A stretch of DNA of 64,000 bases from Actinoplanes teichomyceticus ATCC 31121 (GCF_003711105.1 NZ_CP023865.1:5295001-5359000), one strand, 5' to 3'. Positions 35,380 through 44,576 are shown, numbered from the stretch's first letter. Notes: generated by a model from the sequence alone, not told the origin. Program-made: numbers and translations.

Positions 35380-36186
35380 ATGCGAGACAACGACGCCTAC
35401 GTGCGCGAGGTGCACGACAAGGGGTTGCAGTTCGACCTGCCGGCGATGTCCCGGCGCCGGATGCTGACCGTCGCCGGCGGTGTCGGCGCCGCGGTGATCG
35501 GCGGCACGCTGGCCGGCGCGGGCGGAGCCGACGCCGCGACCACCGCCGCCTGCCCGGCCGAGGTGGAGTCGGAGACGGCCGGGCCCTACCCGGCGGACGG
35601 CTCCAACGGCCCGGACGTACGCGTGCAGTCCGGCATCGTGCGCAGCGACATCCGCTCCAGCTTCGGCACCTCGACGACCACCGCGCCGGGCGTGCCGCTG
35701 CAGTTCTCCCTGACCGTGCAGAACCTGAGCTGCACCCGGGTCGCCGGCGCCGCGGTCTATGCCTGGCACTGCGACCGGGCCGGGCGGTACTCGTTGTACT
35801 CCTCCGGGGTGACCAACGAGAACTACCTGCGTGGCATCCAGGTCACCAACTCGGCCGGCGTGGCCACCTTCACCAGCATCTACCCGGGCTGTTACGCCGG
35901 CCGGTGGCCGCACATCCACTTCGAGGTCTACTCGTCGCTGGCCGCCGCCACCAGCGGTTCCGGGCCGATCCGCAAGACCTCGCAGATCGCGCTGCCCAAG
36001 AACGTGTCGCAGACGGTGTACGCCAGCGCCACCGGGTACTCCGCGAGCGTGACCAACCTGCGCCGGATCACCCTGGCCACCGACATGGTGTTCGGTGACG
36101 ACCTGGCGGCCCGGGAGATGGCCACCGTCACCGGTTCGGTCTCCGCGGGGTACGTCGCCAACCTGACCATCTCCGTCAATCTGTGA
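35380..36186 (+). CDS. Tat-exported intradiol ring-cleavage dioxygenase-like protein
   Basis: A 268-residue protein with a Tat signal (SRRRMLTVAGGVGAAVIGG at about 24-42). The mature part matches secreted intradiol dioxygenases: ETAGPYPADGSNGPDVR, VYAWHCDRAGRYSLY (first Tyr ligand region), YPGCYAGRWPHIHFEVY (second Tyr and the H-x-H iron ligands) and the closing TITVNL-like strand. It should cleave catechols or related phenolics outside the cell using Fe(III). Start ATG behind GAGGAG. Monocistronic. Confidence 0.87.
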   Translation: MRDNDAYVREVHDKGLQFDLPAMSRRRMLTVAGGVGAAVIGGTLAGAGGADAATTAACPAEVESETAGPYPADGSNGPDVRVQSGIVRSDIRSSFGTSTTTAPGVPLQFSLTVQNLSCTRVAGAAVYAWHCDRAGRYSLYSSGVTNENYLRGIQVTNSAGVATFTSIYPGCYAGRWPHIHFEVYSSLAAATSGSGPIRKTSQIALPKNVSQTVYASATGYSASVTNLRRITLATDMVFGDDLAAREMATVTGSVSAGYVANLTISVNL

Positions 36187-36586
36187 TCCGACCACGCCCG
36201 CCCGGACCGCGCTCGCCGGTCCGGGCGCGCACACCCGTCACGCCGCGCGAATGGCAACGACCGCAACGGGGCGGGCCGGACGCCGCACTCCACCGCACCG
36301 GCGGAATGCGCGATGGGCCGAACGGGCCGGAATCGACGGTTTCCGCGGCAGGAACTTCCGGGTGGGCGATAGTGGGCATGTCGTTATCCGTGGGAAAAGT
36401 CCGTACGAGAAGGAAAGCCCGTTCGCCCGTCCGGTGCCGAACCACCCGCGGCGCTGCGACGCCGGAAACCCGCGGGCGAACAGGACTTTCACCATCACCG
36501 AGTGACGGCGGCGGCGTCCCGGCGCCGTTCGCGGCCGACGGCCGCGGCGAAACGCGCGGGCCCGCGCCGGAAGGAGCAGAGGTTCC
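36187..36586. other. Intergenic with a long imperfect stem-loop
   Basis: A 400-bp gap. Segments 36412-36428 and 36472-36489 are nearly complementary (GAAAG...GTTCGCCCG against CGGGCGAAC...CTTTC) and could fold across about 78 bases in the leader of the next gene. No gene or clear promoter is seen. Confidence 0.45.
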
Positions 36587-37012
36587 ATGCGAAGCAGGAT
36601 CTGGATGACCGCCGGGATGTCCCTGGCGCTGTCCGCCGGCGTGCTGCCGGCCGTCCCCGCGACCGCGGCGCCGAGCTTCTCCATCGTCGCCGACGTGGAG
36701 ACCAGGCCCTCCAGCAGGACCGGTGTCCGCGACTGCAGGGAGTCCAGGGAGCCGGTGGTGACCCGGGCACCGGACGGTTTCCTCATCGACAAGCGGATCG
36801 TCAAGGCCGCATGGGTTCACGCGCGCGGCTCGGACAGCCGGTACTACATCACCTACGGCGAACAGGTGGCGGTCCTGCCCGGCGGCAACGAGGAGTTCTA
36901 CTCGAAGATGATTTCCGTGCGGGTGCGCGCGTGCAGTTTCGAGGGCGCCAACGGCAGTTCCGGCCGCTCGGCGGTGCGGGTGAGCGGGACCTTCGTGCCG
37001 TACCCGGAATGA
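36587..37012 (+). CDS. Small secreted protein, unknown function
   Basis: A 141-residue protein. Signal peptide at 1-28 ends in ATAA; the mature 113 residues contain two cysteines (VRDCRES and RACSFEG) that probably form a disulphide, and a predicted all-beta pattern. I recognise no family. AAGGAG stands ten bases ahead of the ATG. It converges with the membrane protein gene at 37032. Confidence 0.72.
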   Translation: MRSRIWMTAGMSLALSAGVLPAVPATAAPSFSIVADVETRPSSRTGVRDCRESREPVVTRAPDGFLIDKRIVKAAWVHARGSDSRYYITYGEQVAVLPGGNEEFYSKMISVRVRACSFEGANGSSGRSAVRVSGTFVPYPE

Positions 37013-37031
37013 CGCTCGCGGCGGGCGGCGG

Positions 37032-38267
37032 TCAGGCGGCGTCGCGGCGCTGACCGGGAATGATGATCTCCCGGTGGCGCGCCGGCCGGCGGGCGGCGGG
37101 CAGTTGCGGCCCGACCCGGGCCGGCCAGATGCGCTGCGGCCGGTCGGCGAGTTTGGGCCGGTCACGCGGCACGAGCGTGCGGTCCGGCGGGACCCAGATG
37201 GGCAACGGCGCGCTCGGCGGCCCCCACCAGACGATCGTGCCGTAGCCCCGGATCAGCGGCGGCTGCAACGCCGGCCAGCGCGCCTCCAGCGGGATGGCCA
37301 GACGCCAGGCCTGGCCCGGGGCGAGCGCCGCGACCGGGTGCCCGGCCGCGCCCGGCAGGACCGGCAGCGGCGGCGCCGGCAGGGCGTACGGCTCCGCACC
37401 GGCCGGCAACGCGGCGGGCTCGGCCGCCTCGGCCGCGGCCACGGTCGTCGCCGGGGCGCTGGCCAGCACGATCGCGCAGCTCACGGTGATCAGCGCGGCG
37501 GCCAGCGCGACCGGCTCCCAGCCGGGGCGGACGGTGTCGCCCAGGATGGTCAGGGCGATCACCGACGGGGCGATCACCTCACCGGTCCAGTGCACCGCGG
37601 TGACCCGGCCCACCTCGCCGCGCTGCAACGCGTTCGCGTACATCACCATGCCGTTGGCCGCGAAGACCAGCAGCACCCAGGTCAACGGCTCGGTGGCGAT
37701 GGTCCAGGCGGCCGAGCCGACCGTGGTCATCTCGTCGTCGGGCAGGTGCAGGGCACGCCCGCCGAGGGCGGCGGCGCCGACCGACAGCCCGCCGATCGAC
37801 GCGATCAGGCCCGGCGAGCCGATCCTGGTGGCGGCCCAGCCGAGCACCAGCACGACGACCAGCGCCACGCAGAAGCCCAGCCGCAGCCCGAACGACGCGG
37901 CCACCATGTGCTGCTGCCCGGCCGACAGGGCCAGCCCGGCCAGCGCGCAGATGGTGACCACGATCGCCGCGACGTCGCGCCGGCGCAGCTTGGAGCCGAG
38001 GAACAGCCAGGCGGCCAGCGCGGTGATGGCGAGCGACCCGGCCAGCACCGACTCGACCAGGTAGACGGCCAGCTCGCGCAGCGCGACCATCGAGCCGAGC
38101 CAGGCGGCCATGTCCAGCGCGATGCCGATCAGGTAGAGCGGGTGACCCAGGGTCTTGACCGCGCTGGTGCTGCGCCGGGCGCCGATGGCCTGCAGGATCG
38201 AGCCGGCCGCGTAACACAGCGAGCCGAAGACGGCGATGCCCAGCGCGACCCAGCCACCGGTCGTCAT
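37032..38267 (-). CDS. DMT-like multi-pass membrane protein
   Basis: A 411-residue protein with about nine transmembrane helices in the first 290 residues, starting GWVALGIAVFGSLCYAAGSILQAIGARR, a pattern of actinobacterial EamA-like or Mg-transporter-like (NIPA) proteins. A Pro/Ala-rich cytoplasmic tail of about 120 residues follows and ends in a basic stretch. Substrate unknown. Downstream of the minus-strand polysaccharide genes by about 40 bp and possibly read with them, so an accessory transport role is conceivable. Confidence 0.72.
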   Translation of the reverse strand: MTTGGWVALGIAVFGSLCYAAGSILQAIGARRSTSAVKTLGHPLYLIGIALDMAAWLGSMVALRELAVYLVESVLAGSLAITALAAWLFLGSKLRRRDVAAIVVTICALAGLALSAGQQHMVAASFGLRLGFCVALVVVLVLGWAATRIGSPGLIASIGGLSVGAAALGGRALHLPDDEMTTVGSAAWTIATEPLTWVLLVFAANGMVMYANALQRGEVGRVTAVHWTGEVIAPSVIALTILGDTVRPGWEPVALAAALITVSCAIVLASAPATTVAAAEAAEPAALPAGAEPYALPAPPLPVLPGAAGHPVAALAPGQAWRLAIPLEARWPALQPPLIRGYGTIVWWGPPSAPLPIWVPPDRTLVPRDRPKLADRPQRIWPARVGPQLPAARRPARHREIIIPGQRRDAA

Positions 38268-38304
38268 CGCGATCGACCGCCGTCACCGGGTGTGCGGGCC
38301 GCTC

Positions 38305-39402
38305 TCACGCCCTGATGATATGGCCGTCCCTCGATTCGCGCGAGGCCCGGCCACTGAACCCGGTGACCACCCCGGCGATCCGGCGCACGTCCGCTGAGCT
38401 GCAGCGATGATCAACCGGCAGGGTGAGCATCCGGTCCGCCCAGGCGGCCGCCTCGTGGTCGCCGCTCCACCACCCGTGCCGGTTCTGCGGCCAGTGCACC
38501 GGTGCGAAGATCCGGTGCGCGGCGAGATGCGCCAGCAGCGCGTCGCGCTGCGCCCGGGTGGCGGCCACCCACGGCAGCCGGAACGGCGCGGCGTCCGCCG
38601 CGGGCCACCTGCCGGTACACCCGTCGAGCAGCTCGCCCAGCGCCACCACGTTGCGGGTGCCGCGCGCCCGGATCCCGGCCACGTCCAGCACCGGCAGCAC
38701 CGCCGCGGTGAACGTGCTCACCGGCCCGGAGCTGCCCAGCAGCGCGCTCTCACCGGCGCGTTGCAGCGCCCGGAAGTGCTCCTTGCGTACCGGCCACCCG
38801 TCCAGCCAGCCGGCCTTGAGCAGCATCGCCGTGAGCTTCTGGGCCGCGCCCGCACTCTGCGGCCCCCGCGGCGCGGGCAGTCGCCGCCCCTGCGGCGACC
38901 ACAGCAGCGCCCCGTCCGGCAGCGGCAGGGTCTTGCGCAGCGACGCGAGCGCGTACGCCGCGGTGCTGCGCCGGGCCCACCCGCCGAACGGGTCGTGCGA
39001 GTGGTCCTCGATCACCGGGACCCCGGGATGGGCCGCGATCCACCCCGCCCACGGCGCCGGGTCGTCGCGGCCGAACAGGTTCTGCGCCAGCACCACGTCG
39101 CCGGGCCGGACCCGCAGCGTCTCCCAGCGCGGCCCGCGCCCGTCCGGCAGGTGCCGGTAGTAGGTCACCGGCAGGCACTCGGCGAGCGCCGCGGCGACCC
39201 CGGGACAGAAGTACGACGGAACGTGCAGCCGTCCGGGCGCCGCCAGCCGCCGCAGCAGCTCCCGCAGCGCCCCGCACCCGGTGGCGAACAGTTCCCGCCG
39301 CTCCGGCAGCCAGTCCGGCAGGCCGCCGCACCCGCCGCCGAGCAGGCCGGCCGGGTCCCAGTGGAACTCCGAGCCGATCTCCCGGGCCGGCTCAGACGGC
39401 AC
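38305..39402 (-). CDS. DegT-like PLP-dependent aminotransferase-fold protein
   Basis: A 365-residue protein of the aspartate-aminotransferase fold type I. VIEDHSHDPFG (about 131-140) matches the cofactor Asp region of DegT proteins, and SLRKTLPLPDGALLW (Lys about 157) is the likely PLP lysine, seen in wecE-distant homologues. The early glycine-rich block of classical DegT enzymes is weak. Probably acts on a nucleotide sugar or lipid-linked sugar; reaction unknown. GTG start overlaps the phosphoglycosyl transferase gene by 11 bp. Confidence 0.75.
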   Translation of the reverse strand: MPSEPAREIGSEFHWDPAGLLGGGCGGLPDWLPERRELFATGCGALRELLRRLAAPGRLHVPSYFCPGVAAALAECLPVTYYRHLPDGRGPRWETLRVRPGDVVLAQNLFGRDDPAPWAGWIAAHPGVPVIEDHSHDPFGGWARRSTAAYALASLRKTLPLPDGALLWSPQGRRLPAPRGPQSAGAAQKLTAMLLKAGWLDGWPVRKEHFRALQRAGESALLGSSGPVSTFTAAVLPVLDVAGIRARGTRNVVALGELLDGCTGRWPAADAAPFRLPWVAATRAQRDALLAHLAAHRIFAPVHWPQNRHGWWSGDHEAAAWADRMLTLPVDHRCSSADVRRIAGVVTGFSGRASRESRDGHIIRA

Positions 39403-40051
39403 GGCGCAGGTCCGGGGTGCCGTCGCCGGCGGCGCGCCGGACGTTGAGGGTGTCCACGTGCACCGGCGGCTCGCCGCGGCGCAGCCCGGTCACGGTCCGC
39501 CAGATGATCTTCAAGTCCAGCAGCGGCGACCAGTGGTCGATGTACCAGCGGTCCAGCACGAACCGCTGCGGCCAGTCGATGTCGTCGCGGCCGTTGACCT
39601 GCGCCCATCCGGTGATGCCGGGTTTGACCTGCAGGCGCCGGGCGTCCTCGGCGGAGTAGTTCGCCACCTGCGGCAGCACGTCCGGGCGCGGCCCGACCAG
39701 GTTCATCTGGCCGCGCACCACGTTGATCAGCTGGGGAAGCTCGTCCAGGCTGGTGCGCCGCAGGGTCCGGCCGCACCGGGTGATCCGCGGGTCGTCGCGC
39801 AGCAGGCCGAACGGGTCGGTCAGGCCCAGCCGCGCGCTCATCGCCACGCTGTCGTGCACCATCGAGCGGAACTTGAGCATCCGGAACGGGGTGCCGCCCC
39901 GGCCGGCCCGGTCCTGCACGAACAGCACCCCCCGGCCGTCGGCGAGCCGCACCCACAGCGCGACGGCCACCATCAGCGGGGCGAGCAGGACCAGGGCGGC
40001 CGCGGCGGCGACGCGATTGAGAACATCCCAGGTCGGGCGTACGAGGTCCAC
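39392..40051 (-). CDS. PglC-like undecaprenyl-phosphate sugar phosphotransferase
   Basis: A 219-residue initiating transferase with one N-terminal membrane segment (about 8-30), the minimal single-domain form of the PglC/WcaJ family. FVQDRAGRGGTPFRMLKFRSM, RTSLDELPQLINVVRGQMNLVGPRP and KPGITGWAQVNGRDDIDW are the family blocks; the catalytic Asp-Glu pair is in SLDELPQ. It loads the first sugar phosphate on undecaprenyl phosphate, starting the repeat unit. GTG start behind GGAGGTAATC. Confidence 0.9.
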   Translation of the reverse strand: MDLVRPTWDVLNRVAAAAALVLLAPLMVAVALWVRLADGRGVLFVQDRAGRGGTPFRMLKFRSMVHDSVAMSARLGLTDPFGLLRDDPRITRCGRTLRRTSLDELPQLINVVRGQMNLVGPRPDVLPQVANYSAEDARRLQVKPGITGWAQVNGRDDIDWPQRFVLDRWYIDHWSPLLDLKIIWRTVTGLRRGEPPVHVDTLNVRRAAGDGTPDLRRAV

Positions 40052-40064
40052 GATTACCTCCGGC

Positions 40065-41321
40065 TCAGATCGATTCGACGGTGCTTCCGGTCAGGCGGTG
40101 GCGGGTGTCCAGCACGTACCGGGCGTGCCCGGCCACCAGGTCCAGGTCGAAGGCGTCGTGATCGGCGAGCAGGACGACCGCGTCGGCGGCGGCCACCTCC
40201 CCGGCGGTCAGCGACACCCGGGTCACCCGCCGGTCGACGCGCGCGTCCTCGACCACGTGCGGGTCGGCGGCGCGGACCTCGGCGCCCATGTCGAGCAGCA
40301 GCTCCGCGACCCGCCGGGCCGGCGATTCCCGGGCGTCGCCGCTGTTGCGCTTGTAGGCCAGCCCGAGCAGCAGCACGGTGGCGCCGTTGACCGCCCGGCG
40401 GCGCCGGTTGAGGGCGGCGACGAGCCGGCGTACGACGTAGTCGGGCATGTGGTTGTTGATGTCGTTGGCCAGCTCGACGAAGCGGAAACTCTGGCCGAGC
40501 GCCCGCTGCACCCGCCAGGACAGGTAGGACGGGTCGATCGGCAGGCAGTGGCCGCCGACGCCGGGCCCGGGCACGAAACGCATGAACCCGAACGGTTTCG
40601 AGCTCGCCGCGTCGATCGCCTCCCAGATGTCGATGCCCAGCTCGTGGGCGAACACCGCGAGCTCGTTGACCAGCGCGATGTTGACGTGCCGGAAGGTGTT
40701 CTCGAGCAGCTTGGCCAGCTCGGCGACCTGCGGATCGGACACCGGGACGGTCCGCTCGACGAGGGAGGCGTAGAACGCCCGGACCCGCTGCAGCGACGCC
40801 GGGTTGATCCCGGAGACCACCTTCGGGGTGCTGGCCAGCCGCCACTGCCGGTTGCCCGGATCGATGCGTTCCGGGCTGTAGCCGAGGAAGAAGTCCTCGC
40901 CGGCGATCAGCCCGGAGCCCTCCTCCAGCAGCGGGCCGACCAGCTCGGCGGTGGTGCCCGGGTAGGTCGTGGACTCCAGCGCGACGCACGCGCCGGGGCG
41001 CAGGTAGCGGGCCAGGGTGCGCGCCGACTCCTCGATGTGGCGCAGGTCCGGGGTGCCGTCGCGCAGCGGGGTGGGCACCGCGATCACCGCGACGTCGAAG
41101 CCGGCGCAGGCGCGCGGGTCGGACGAGGCCTGGAACCGGCCGCCGGCCAGCACCTGCCGCAGCTGCTCGGAGGTCACGTCGTCGACGTAGGACTCGCCCG
41201 CGGCCAGGCGCTTGACCCGCTCGTCGTCGACGTCGAAGCCGACCACGCGGTGCCCGGCCTCGGCGGCGCGGACGGCCAGCGGCAGTCCGACGTAACCCTG
41301 GCCGGCGACGACTACCCGCAT
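40065..41321 (-). CDS. UDP-HexNAc/UDP-glucose-type nucleotide-sugar dehydrogenase
   Basis: A 418-residue enzyme that oxidises a nucleotide hexose to the uronic acid with two NAD. N-terminal GQGYVGLPLAVRAAEAGH binds NAD; ESTTYPGTT, GYSPERIDPGN, LLENTFRHVNIALVNELA and GPGVGGHCLPIDPSYLSW (catalytic Cys about 257) place it nearer the UDP-GlcNAc/ManNAc dehydrogenases (WbpA, TviB, WecC) than UDP-glucose dehydrogenases. The polymer therefore probably contains a uronic acid. ATG behind AGGAG; 13 bp before the phosphoglycosyl transferase. Confidence 0.9.
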   Translation of the reverse strand: MRVVVAGQGYVGLPLAVRAAEAGHRVVGFDVDDERVKRLAAGESYVDDVTSEQLRQVLAGGRFQASSDPRACAGFDVAVIAVPTPLRDGTPDLRHIEESARTLARYLRPGACVALESTTYPGTTAELVGPLLEEGSGLIAGEDFFLGYSPERIDPGNRQWRLASTPKVVSGINPASLQRVRAFYASLVERTVPVSDPQVAELAKLLENTFRHVNIALVNELAVFAHELGIDIWEAIDAASSKPFGFMRFVPGPGVGGHCLPIDPSYLSWRVQRALGQSFRFVELANDINNHMPDYVVRRLVAALNRRRRAVNGATVLLLGLAYKRNSGDARESPARRVAELLLDMGAEVRAADPHVVEDARVDRRVTRVSLTAGEVAAADAVVLLADHDAFDLDLVAGHARYVLDTRHRLTGSTVESI

Positions 41322-41353
41322 CGGGATGCTCCTGTCGTGGTGGGTGGGCGCGC

Positions 41354-43354
41354 TCACGGGTGCCGGCCCAGGCGCATGGTGAACTCGGCGTGCCGCCGCC
41401 CGGCGCGCCCACCGGAGCGGGTCGCCGGCGCGCCGGCCCGGCCGGGCGGCAGGGCCGGGCTCTCGGCCAGCCAGCGCAGCACCGCGATCAGGTCCTCGCG
41501 GGACGCCGACGGGTCCAGCAGGGACAGCACCGCCCCGTCCAGCGGCGGCACCGGGGCCTGCGAGATCAGCGGGTGGTGCGGCCGGTGGTCCGGTTCGTCC
41601 GGGCCGAGCAGCACCTCGGCCAGCTTCTCGCCGGGCCGCAGTCCGGTGTAGACGATCGGGACCCGTCCACCGGCGCTCGCCGCGATCCGCCGCGCCACGT
41701 CGGCGATCCGGACCGGCTCGCCCATGTCCAGCACCAGCACCTCGCCGTGGCTGTCCACCGCGCCGGCCTGCACGACCAGCCGGACGGCCTCCTGCACGGT
41801 CATGAAGTACCGGGTCACGTCCGGGTGGGTGACGGTGATCGGGCCGCCCGCCTCGACCTGCGCGGTGAACGCGGTCAGCACCGACCCGCGGCTGCCGAGC
41901 ACGTTGCCGAACCGGACGCTGGCGTACGTGCCGGTGGTGGCCGCGTCGGCGGCGGCGGTGAGCCGTTCGGCGATCCGCTTGGAGTAGCCGAGCACGCTGC
42001 ACGGGTCGGCGGCCTTGTCGGTGGAGATGTTGACCAGCCGGTCGACGTGGTGCCGCAGCGCGGTCTGCAGGATCTGGTACGTACCCAGGATGTTGGTCTT
42101 GAGAGCCTCGGCGGGGTGCATCTGCAGCAGGGGCAGGTGCTTGAGCGCCGCCGCGTGGAACACCACGTGCGGCTTGTGCTCGGCGAACACCTCGTCGAGG
42201 CGCTGCTGGTCGCGGATGTCGGCGACGACCAGGTTGCGGTCGTCGAGCAGGCCTCGGCCGTCCAGCGACAGCTGCACCGCGTGCAGGCCGGACTCGTCAC
42301 GGTCGAGCATCACCAGCCGGGCCGGGTGGAACCGGGCGACCTGCCGGCACAGCTCGGCGCCGATCGAGCCGCCGGCCCCGGTGACCAGTACCCGGCGGCC
42401 CTGCAGGTAACCGGCGACCGCGGCCAGGTCGATGGTGATCTCCCGGCGGCCGAGCAGGTCGGCGTGCCCGACCGGGCGGATGTCCTCGACCCGCACGGTG
42501 CGGCCGAACAGCTCGGCCACCGGCGGGACCACTTTGACCTCCACCTCCAGCGGGGCGGCCAGGTCGGTGAGCGAACGGATCAGGTCGGCGCCGGCGCTGG
42601 GGATGGCGATCACCACGGCGTCGGCGCGGAACCGGCGGACCACCTCGGCCATCGCGTGCCGGTCGCCGGCCACCGGCACGCCCATGATCTGCAGGGCCCG
42701 CTTGGTGGGGTCGTCGTCGAGCAGGGCGACCGGGACGTACGGGCTGGACGGGCTGCGCAGCATGGCGCGGATCACCTGGGTGGCGCCCTCGCCGGCGCCC
42801 ATCACCACGACCCGGCTGCCGGCCTCGGGGTGCGGGCGCAGGCGCTGGTCGTGCAGCAGGCGCACGGCGTACCGGACGCCGGCGGCCAGGACCAGGCCGA
42901 TCAGCCCGGCGGCGATGATCGCCGAACGGGGCGCCAACCGGCCCAGCAGCGTGTCCAGCACCAGCACCGCCGGTGTGGTCACCGCGGCGGTCTTGGCCAG
43001 CGCCAGGATCTCCTCGAAGCAGCCGTACGACCACCGTCCGGTGTAGAGGCCGGACACGACCCCGGCGCCGGTGTGCGCCAGCGCGGCGACCGCGCCGAGC
43101 GCCGCCAGGCCGGCGCCGTCGAGGTGGTCCAGCCGCCCGTCGTGGCGCAGCAGGGTCGCCACGAACAGCGCCGTCGCCAGGGCGAGCGCGTCGGCGCCGG
43201 CGCGCGCCGCCCGGCCGGGCAGCGCCGCACGCCACCACGGCACGCGCCGGGCGGGCCGCGCGCCCACCGGTGCGCCCGCCGGACCCGGACCGGGCCGCGC
43301 GCCGGCCGGTGCGCCCGCCGCTGGGCCGCCGCCAGCGGCTCGCCGTCTCTGCAT
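41354..43354 (-). CDS. PglF/WbpM-like NDP-sugar 4,6-dehydratase, membrane-bound
   Basis: A 666-residue protein in three parts: a low-complexity Ala/Gly/Pro start, four transmembrane helices (about 55-165) with a CoA-binding-like Rossmann domain (RVVVMGAGEGATQV), and the SDR catalytic domain from about 315 (VTGAGGSIGAE; NISTDKAADP in place of the usual Y-x3-K, as in PglF/FlaA1; GLRPGEKLAEVLL). Expected product: UDP-4-keto-6-deoxy-GlcNAc, the substrate of the PglE-like aminotransferase at 23745. First gene of the minus-strand half. Confidence 0.9.
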   Translation of the reverse strand: MQRRRAAGGGPAAGAPAGARPGPGPAGAPVGARPARRVPWWRAALPGRAARAGADALALATALFVATLLRHDGRLDHLDGAGLAALGAVAALAHTGAGVVSGLYTGRWSYGCFEEILALAKTAAVTTPAVLVLDTLLGRLAPRSAIIAAGLIGLVLAAGVRYAVRLLHDQRLRPHPEAGSRVVVMGAGEGATQVIRAMLRSPSSPYVPVALLDDDPTKRALQIMGVPVAGDRHAMAEVVRRFRADAVVIAIPSAGADLIRSLTDLAAPLEVEVKVVPPVAELFGRTVRVEDIRPVGHADLLGRREITIDLAAVAGYLQGRRVLVTGAGGSIGAELCRQVARFHPARLVMLDRDESGLHAVQLSLDGRGLLDDRNLVVADIRDQQRLDEVFAEHKPHVVFHAAALKHLPLLQMHPAEALKTNILGTYQILQTALRHHVDRLVNISTDKAADPCSVLGYSKRIAERLTAAADAATTGTYASVRFGNVLGSRGSVLTAFTAQVEAGGPITVTHPDVTRYFMTVQEAVRLVVQAGAVDSHGEVLVLDMGEPVRIADVARRIAASAGGRVPIVYTGLRPGEKLAEVLLGPDEPDHRPHHPLISQAPVPPLDGAVLSLLDPSASREDLIAVLRWLAESPALPPGRAGAPATRSGGRAGRRHAEFTMRLGRHP

Positions 43355-43862
43355 CAGATTCCCCCTCGTACGGTGCCGGCGGCAACCGGCCGCGGATCCT
43401 TGCTGGACGCGTAACGCCGAACCGGCCGGCGGAACCCGCTCCGCCCCGGTGAGAAATCGCGTTCACGAGTCGTTGCGGCCACGCACGGGCCATTCGCGGC
43501 TTTCAGCGTTCCAGCCGCCGGGGAGTCGATTGCAGTAGCATTTGTCACGGGCTGTGCGAATGTTTCTCACGTCCCGGTCGCCCGTTCCGCACGCGTCGTC
43601 GATCGCCTTTTCGAAAAACCCGTCCGGAGTCACCCGACGGCCATTCAGAGGAATGTGTCATGCCGTCGACGAGGGATTCTCACCTTAGCGGTGACATCGG
43701 CGACCAACGGTTGTGACGGCCATTGCGGCACCGTTCTCGCGGCAGCCGTCGCAAGCGTTTCGTCGACTATCCGACCGGGGGACGGCGATGCGGGCGCGGC
43801 ACGCGGTCAGCGCTGCGGCGCGGGCCGCCCGGCCGCCGCGGCCGGGCGGTTCCACGGACGGC
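43355..43862. other. Upstream region of the minus-strand polysaccharide operon
   Basis: A 508-bp gap. It must hold the promoter of the dehydratase gene; I cannot name its boxes. An 8-bp inverted repeat GTGAGAAA (43449-43456) and TTTCTCAC (43563-43570), about 106 bp apart, could be two halves of a looping site. The right end holds the terminator of the VanZ gene. No gene is seen. Confidence 0.5.
43825..43849 (-). terminator. Hairpin terminator after the VanZ-like gene
   Basis: Perfect 11-bp stem (43825-43835 with 43839-43849), 3-base loop, 14 bp beyond the stop codon; no T-run. Confidence 0.65.
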
Positions 43863-44417
43863 TCACCGCACCCCGGCCGGCACCTCGGTCACCGCGTTCC
43901 GCACCCGCGCGGAACGCATGAGACGCCACCACCCGAGGTAGCCGAGAATCGTGCCGATGGTGTTGGACAGCAGGTCGTTGACGTCCGCCCAGCGGTTGCC
44001 GTGCAGGGTGAGGATCAGCATCAGCTGGGTCGTCTCGATGCCGAGGCTGAGCAGGAAACCGATCCGGACCACCCGCAGCCGGTCGGTCACCCCGAAGTTC
44101 AGGTGCAGCAGCGCGGCCAGCGGCAGGGTCATCATCGCGTTCAGCACGAAGTCGCGGCGGCGCGTGCTCAGCGACGGCACCAGCAGGATCCGCCAGGTCT
44201 CCGCCGACCCGGCGTCCGGCCCCCAGGAGAGCGACATCGGCAGCATGGTCGCGCCGAGGACGGCCACCGCGTACCACGACAGGGCCCAGGCGGCGAGCAG
44301 GCGACGAGCGGTGAGCCGGTCCCGGCGGCGCAGCCACAGCCAGGAGAGCAGCATGAGGACCGCGCCCAGGGGCAGCAGCACCGGCAACGCCGGGACCTTC
44401 AACTGTTCAGCACCCAT
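43863..44417 (-). CDS. VanZ-family membrane protein
   Basis: A 184-residue protein with about five transmembrane helices. The VanZ domain is marked by LNAMMTLPLAALL, GFLLSLGIETTQL and NRWADVNDLLSNTIGTILGY, where Glu, Asn and Asp of the conserved blocks are all kept. Function of VanZ proteins is poorly known; one confers low-level teicoplanin resistance and others sit near polysaccharide loci. ATG at 44417 chosen over a GTG one codon earlier. Confidence 0.86.
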   Translation of the reverse strand: MGAEQLKVPALPVLLPLGAVLMLLSWLWLRRRDRLTARRLLAAWALSWYAVAVLGATMLPMSLSWGPDAGSAETWRILLVPSLSTRRRDFVLNAMMTLPLAALLHLNFGVTDRLRVVRIGFLLSLGIETTQLMLILTLHGNRWADVNDLLSNTIGTILGYLGWWRLMRSARVRNAVTEVPAGVR

Positions 44418-44510
44418 CACGTCCCACGCTACGCGACCCGGCCGGGCCGGCCCGTCTCCCGGCGTTCCCGGGCGATCCCGGGTGACCGGCGGCGCCGCGC
44501 CCGCCGGTGG

Positions 44511-44576
44511 CCCGCCTCGGGCTCACCGCAGCCAGCCCTCGGAGGCCCCGCCTCGGGCTCACCGCAGCCAGCCCTC
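44511..44576. repeat. 36-bp tandem duplication at the end of the LuxR-type gene
   Basis: A 30-bp identical segment at 44511-44540 recurs at 44547-44576 (period 36). The right copy encodes the last residues EGWLR and stop of the regulator; the left copy is a second set of the same codons and stop just outside the gene. Confidence 0.9.
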
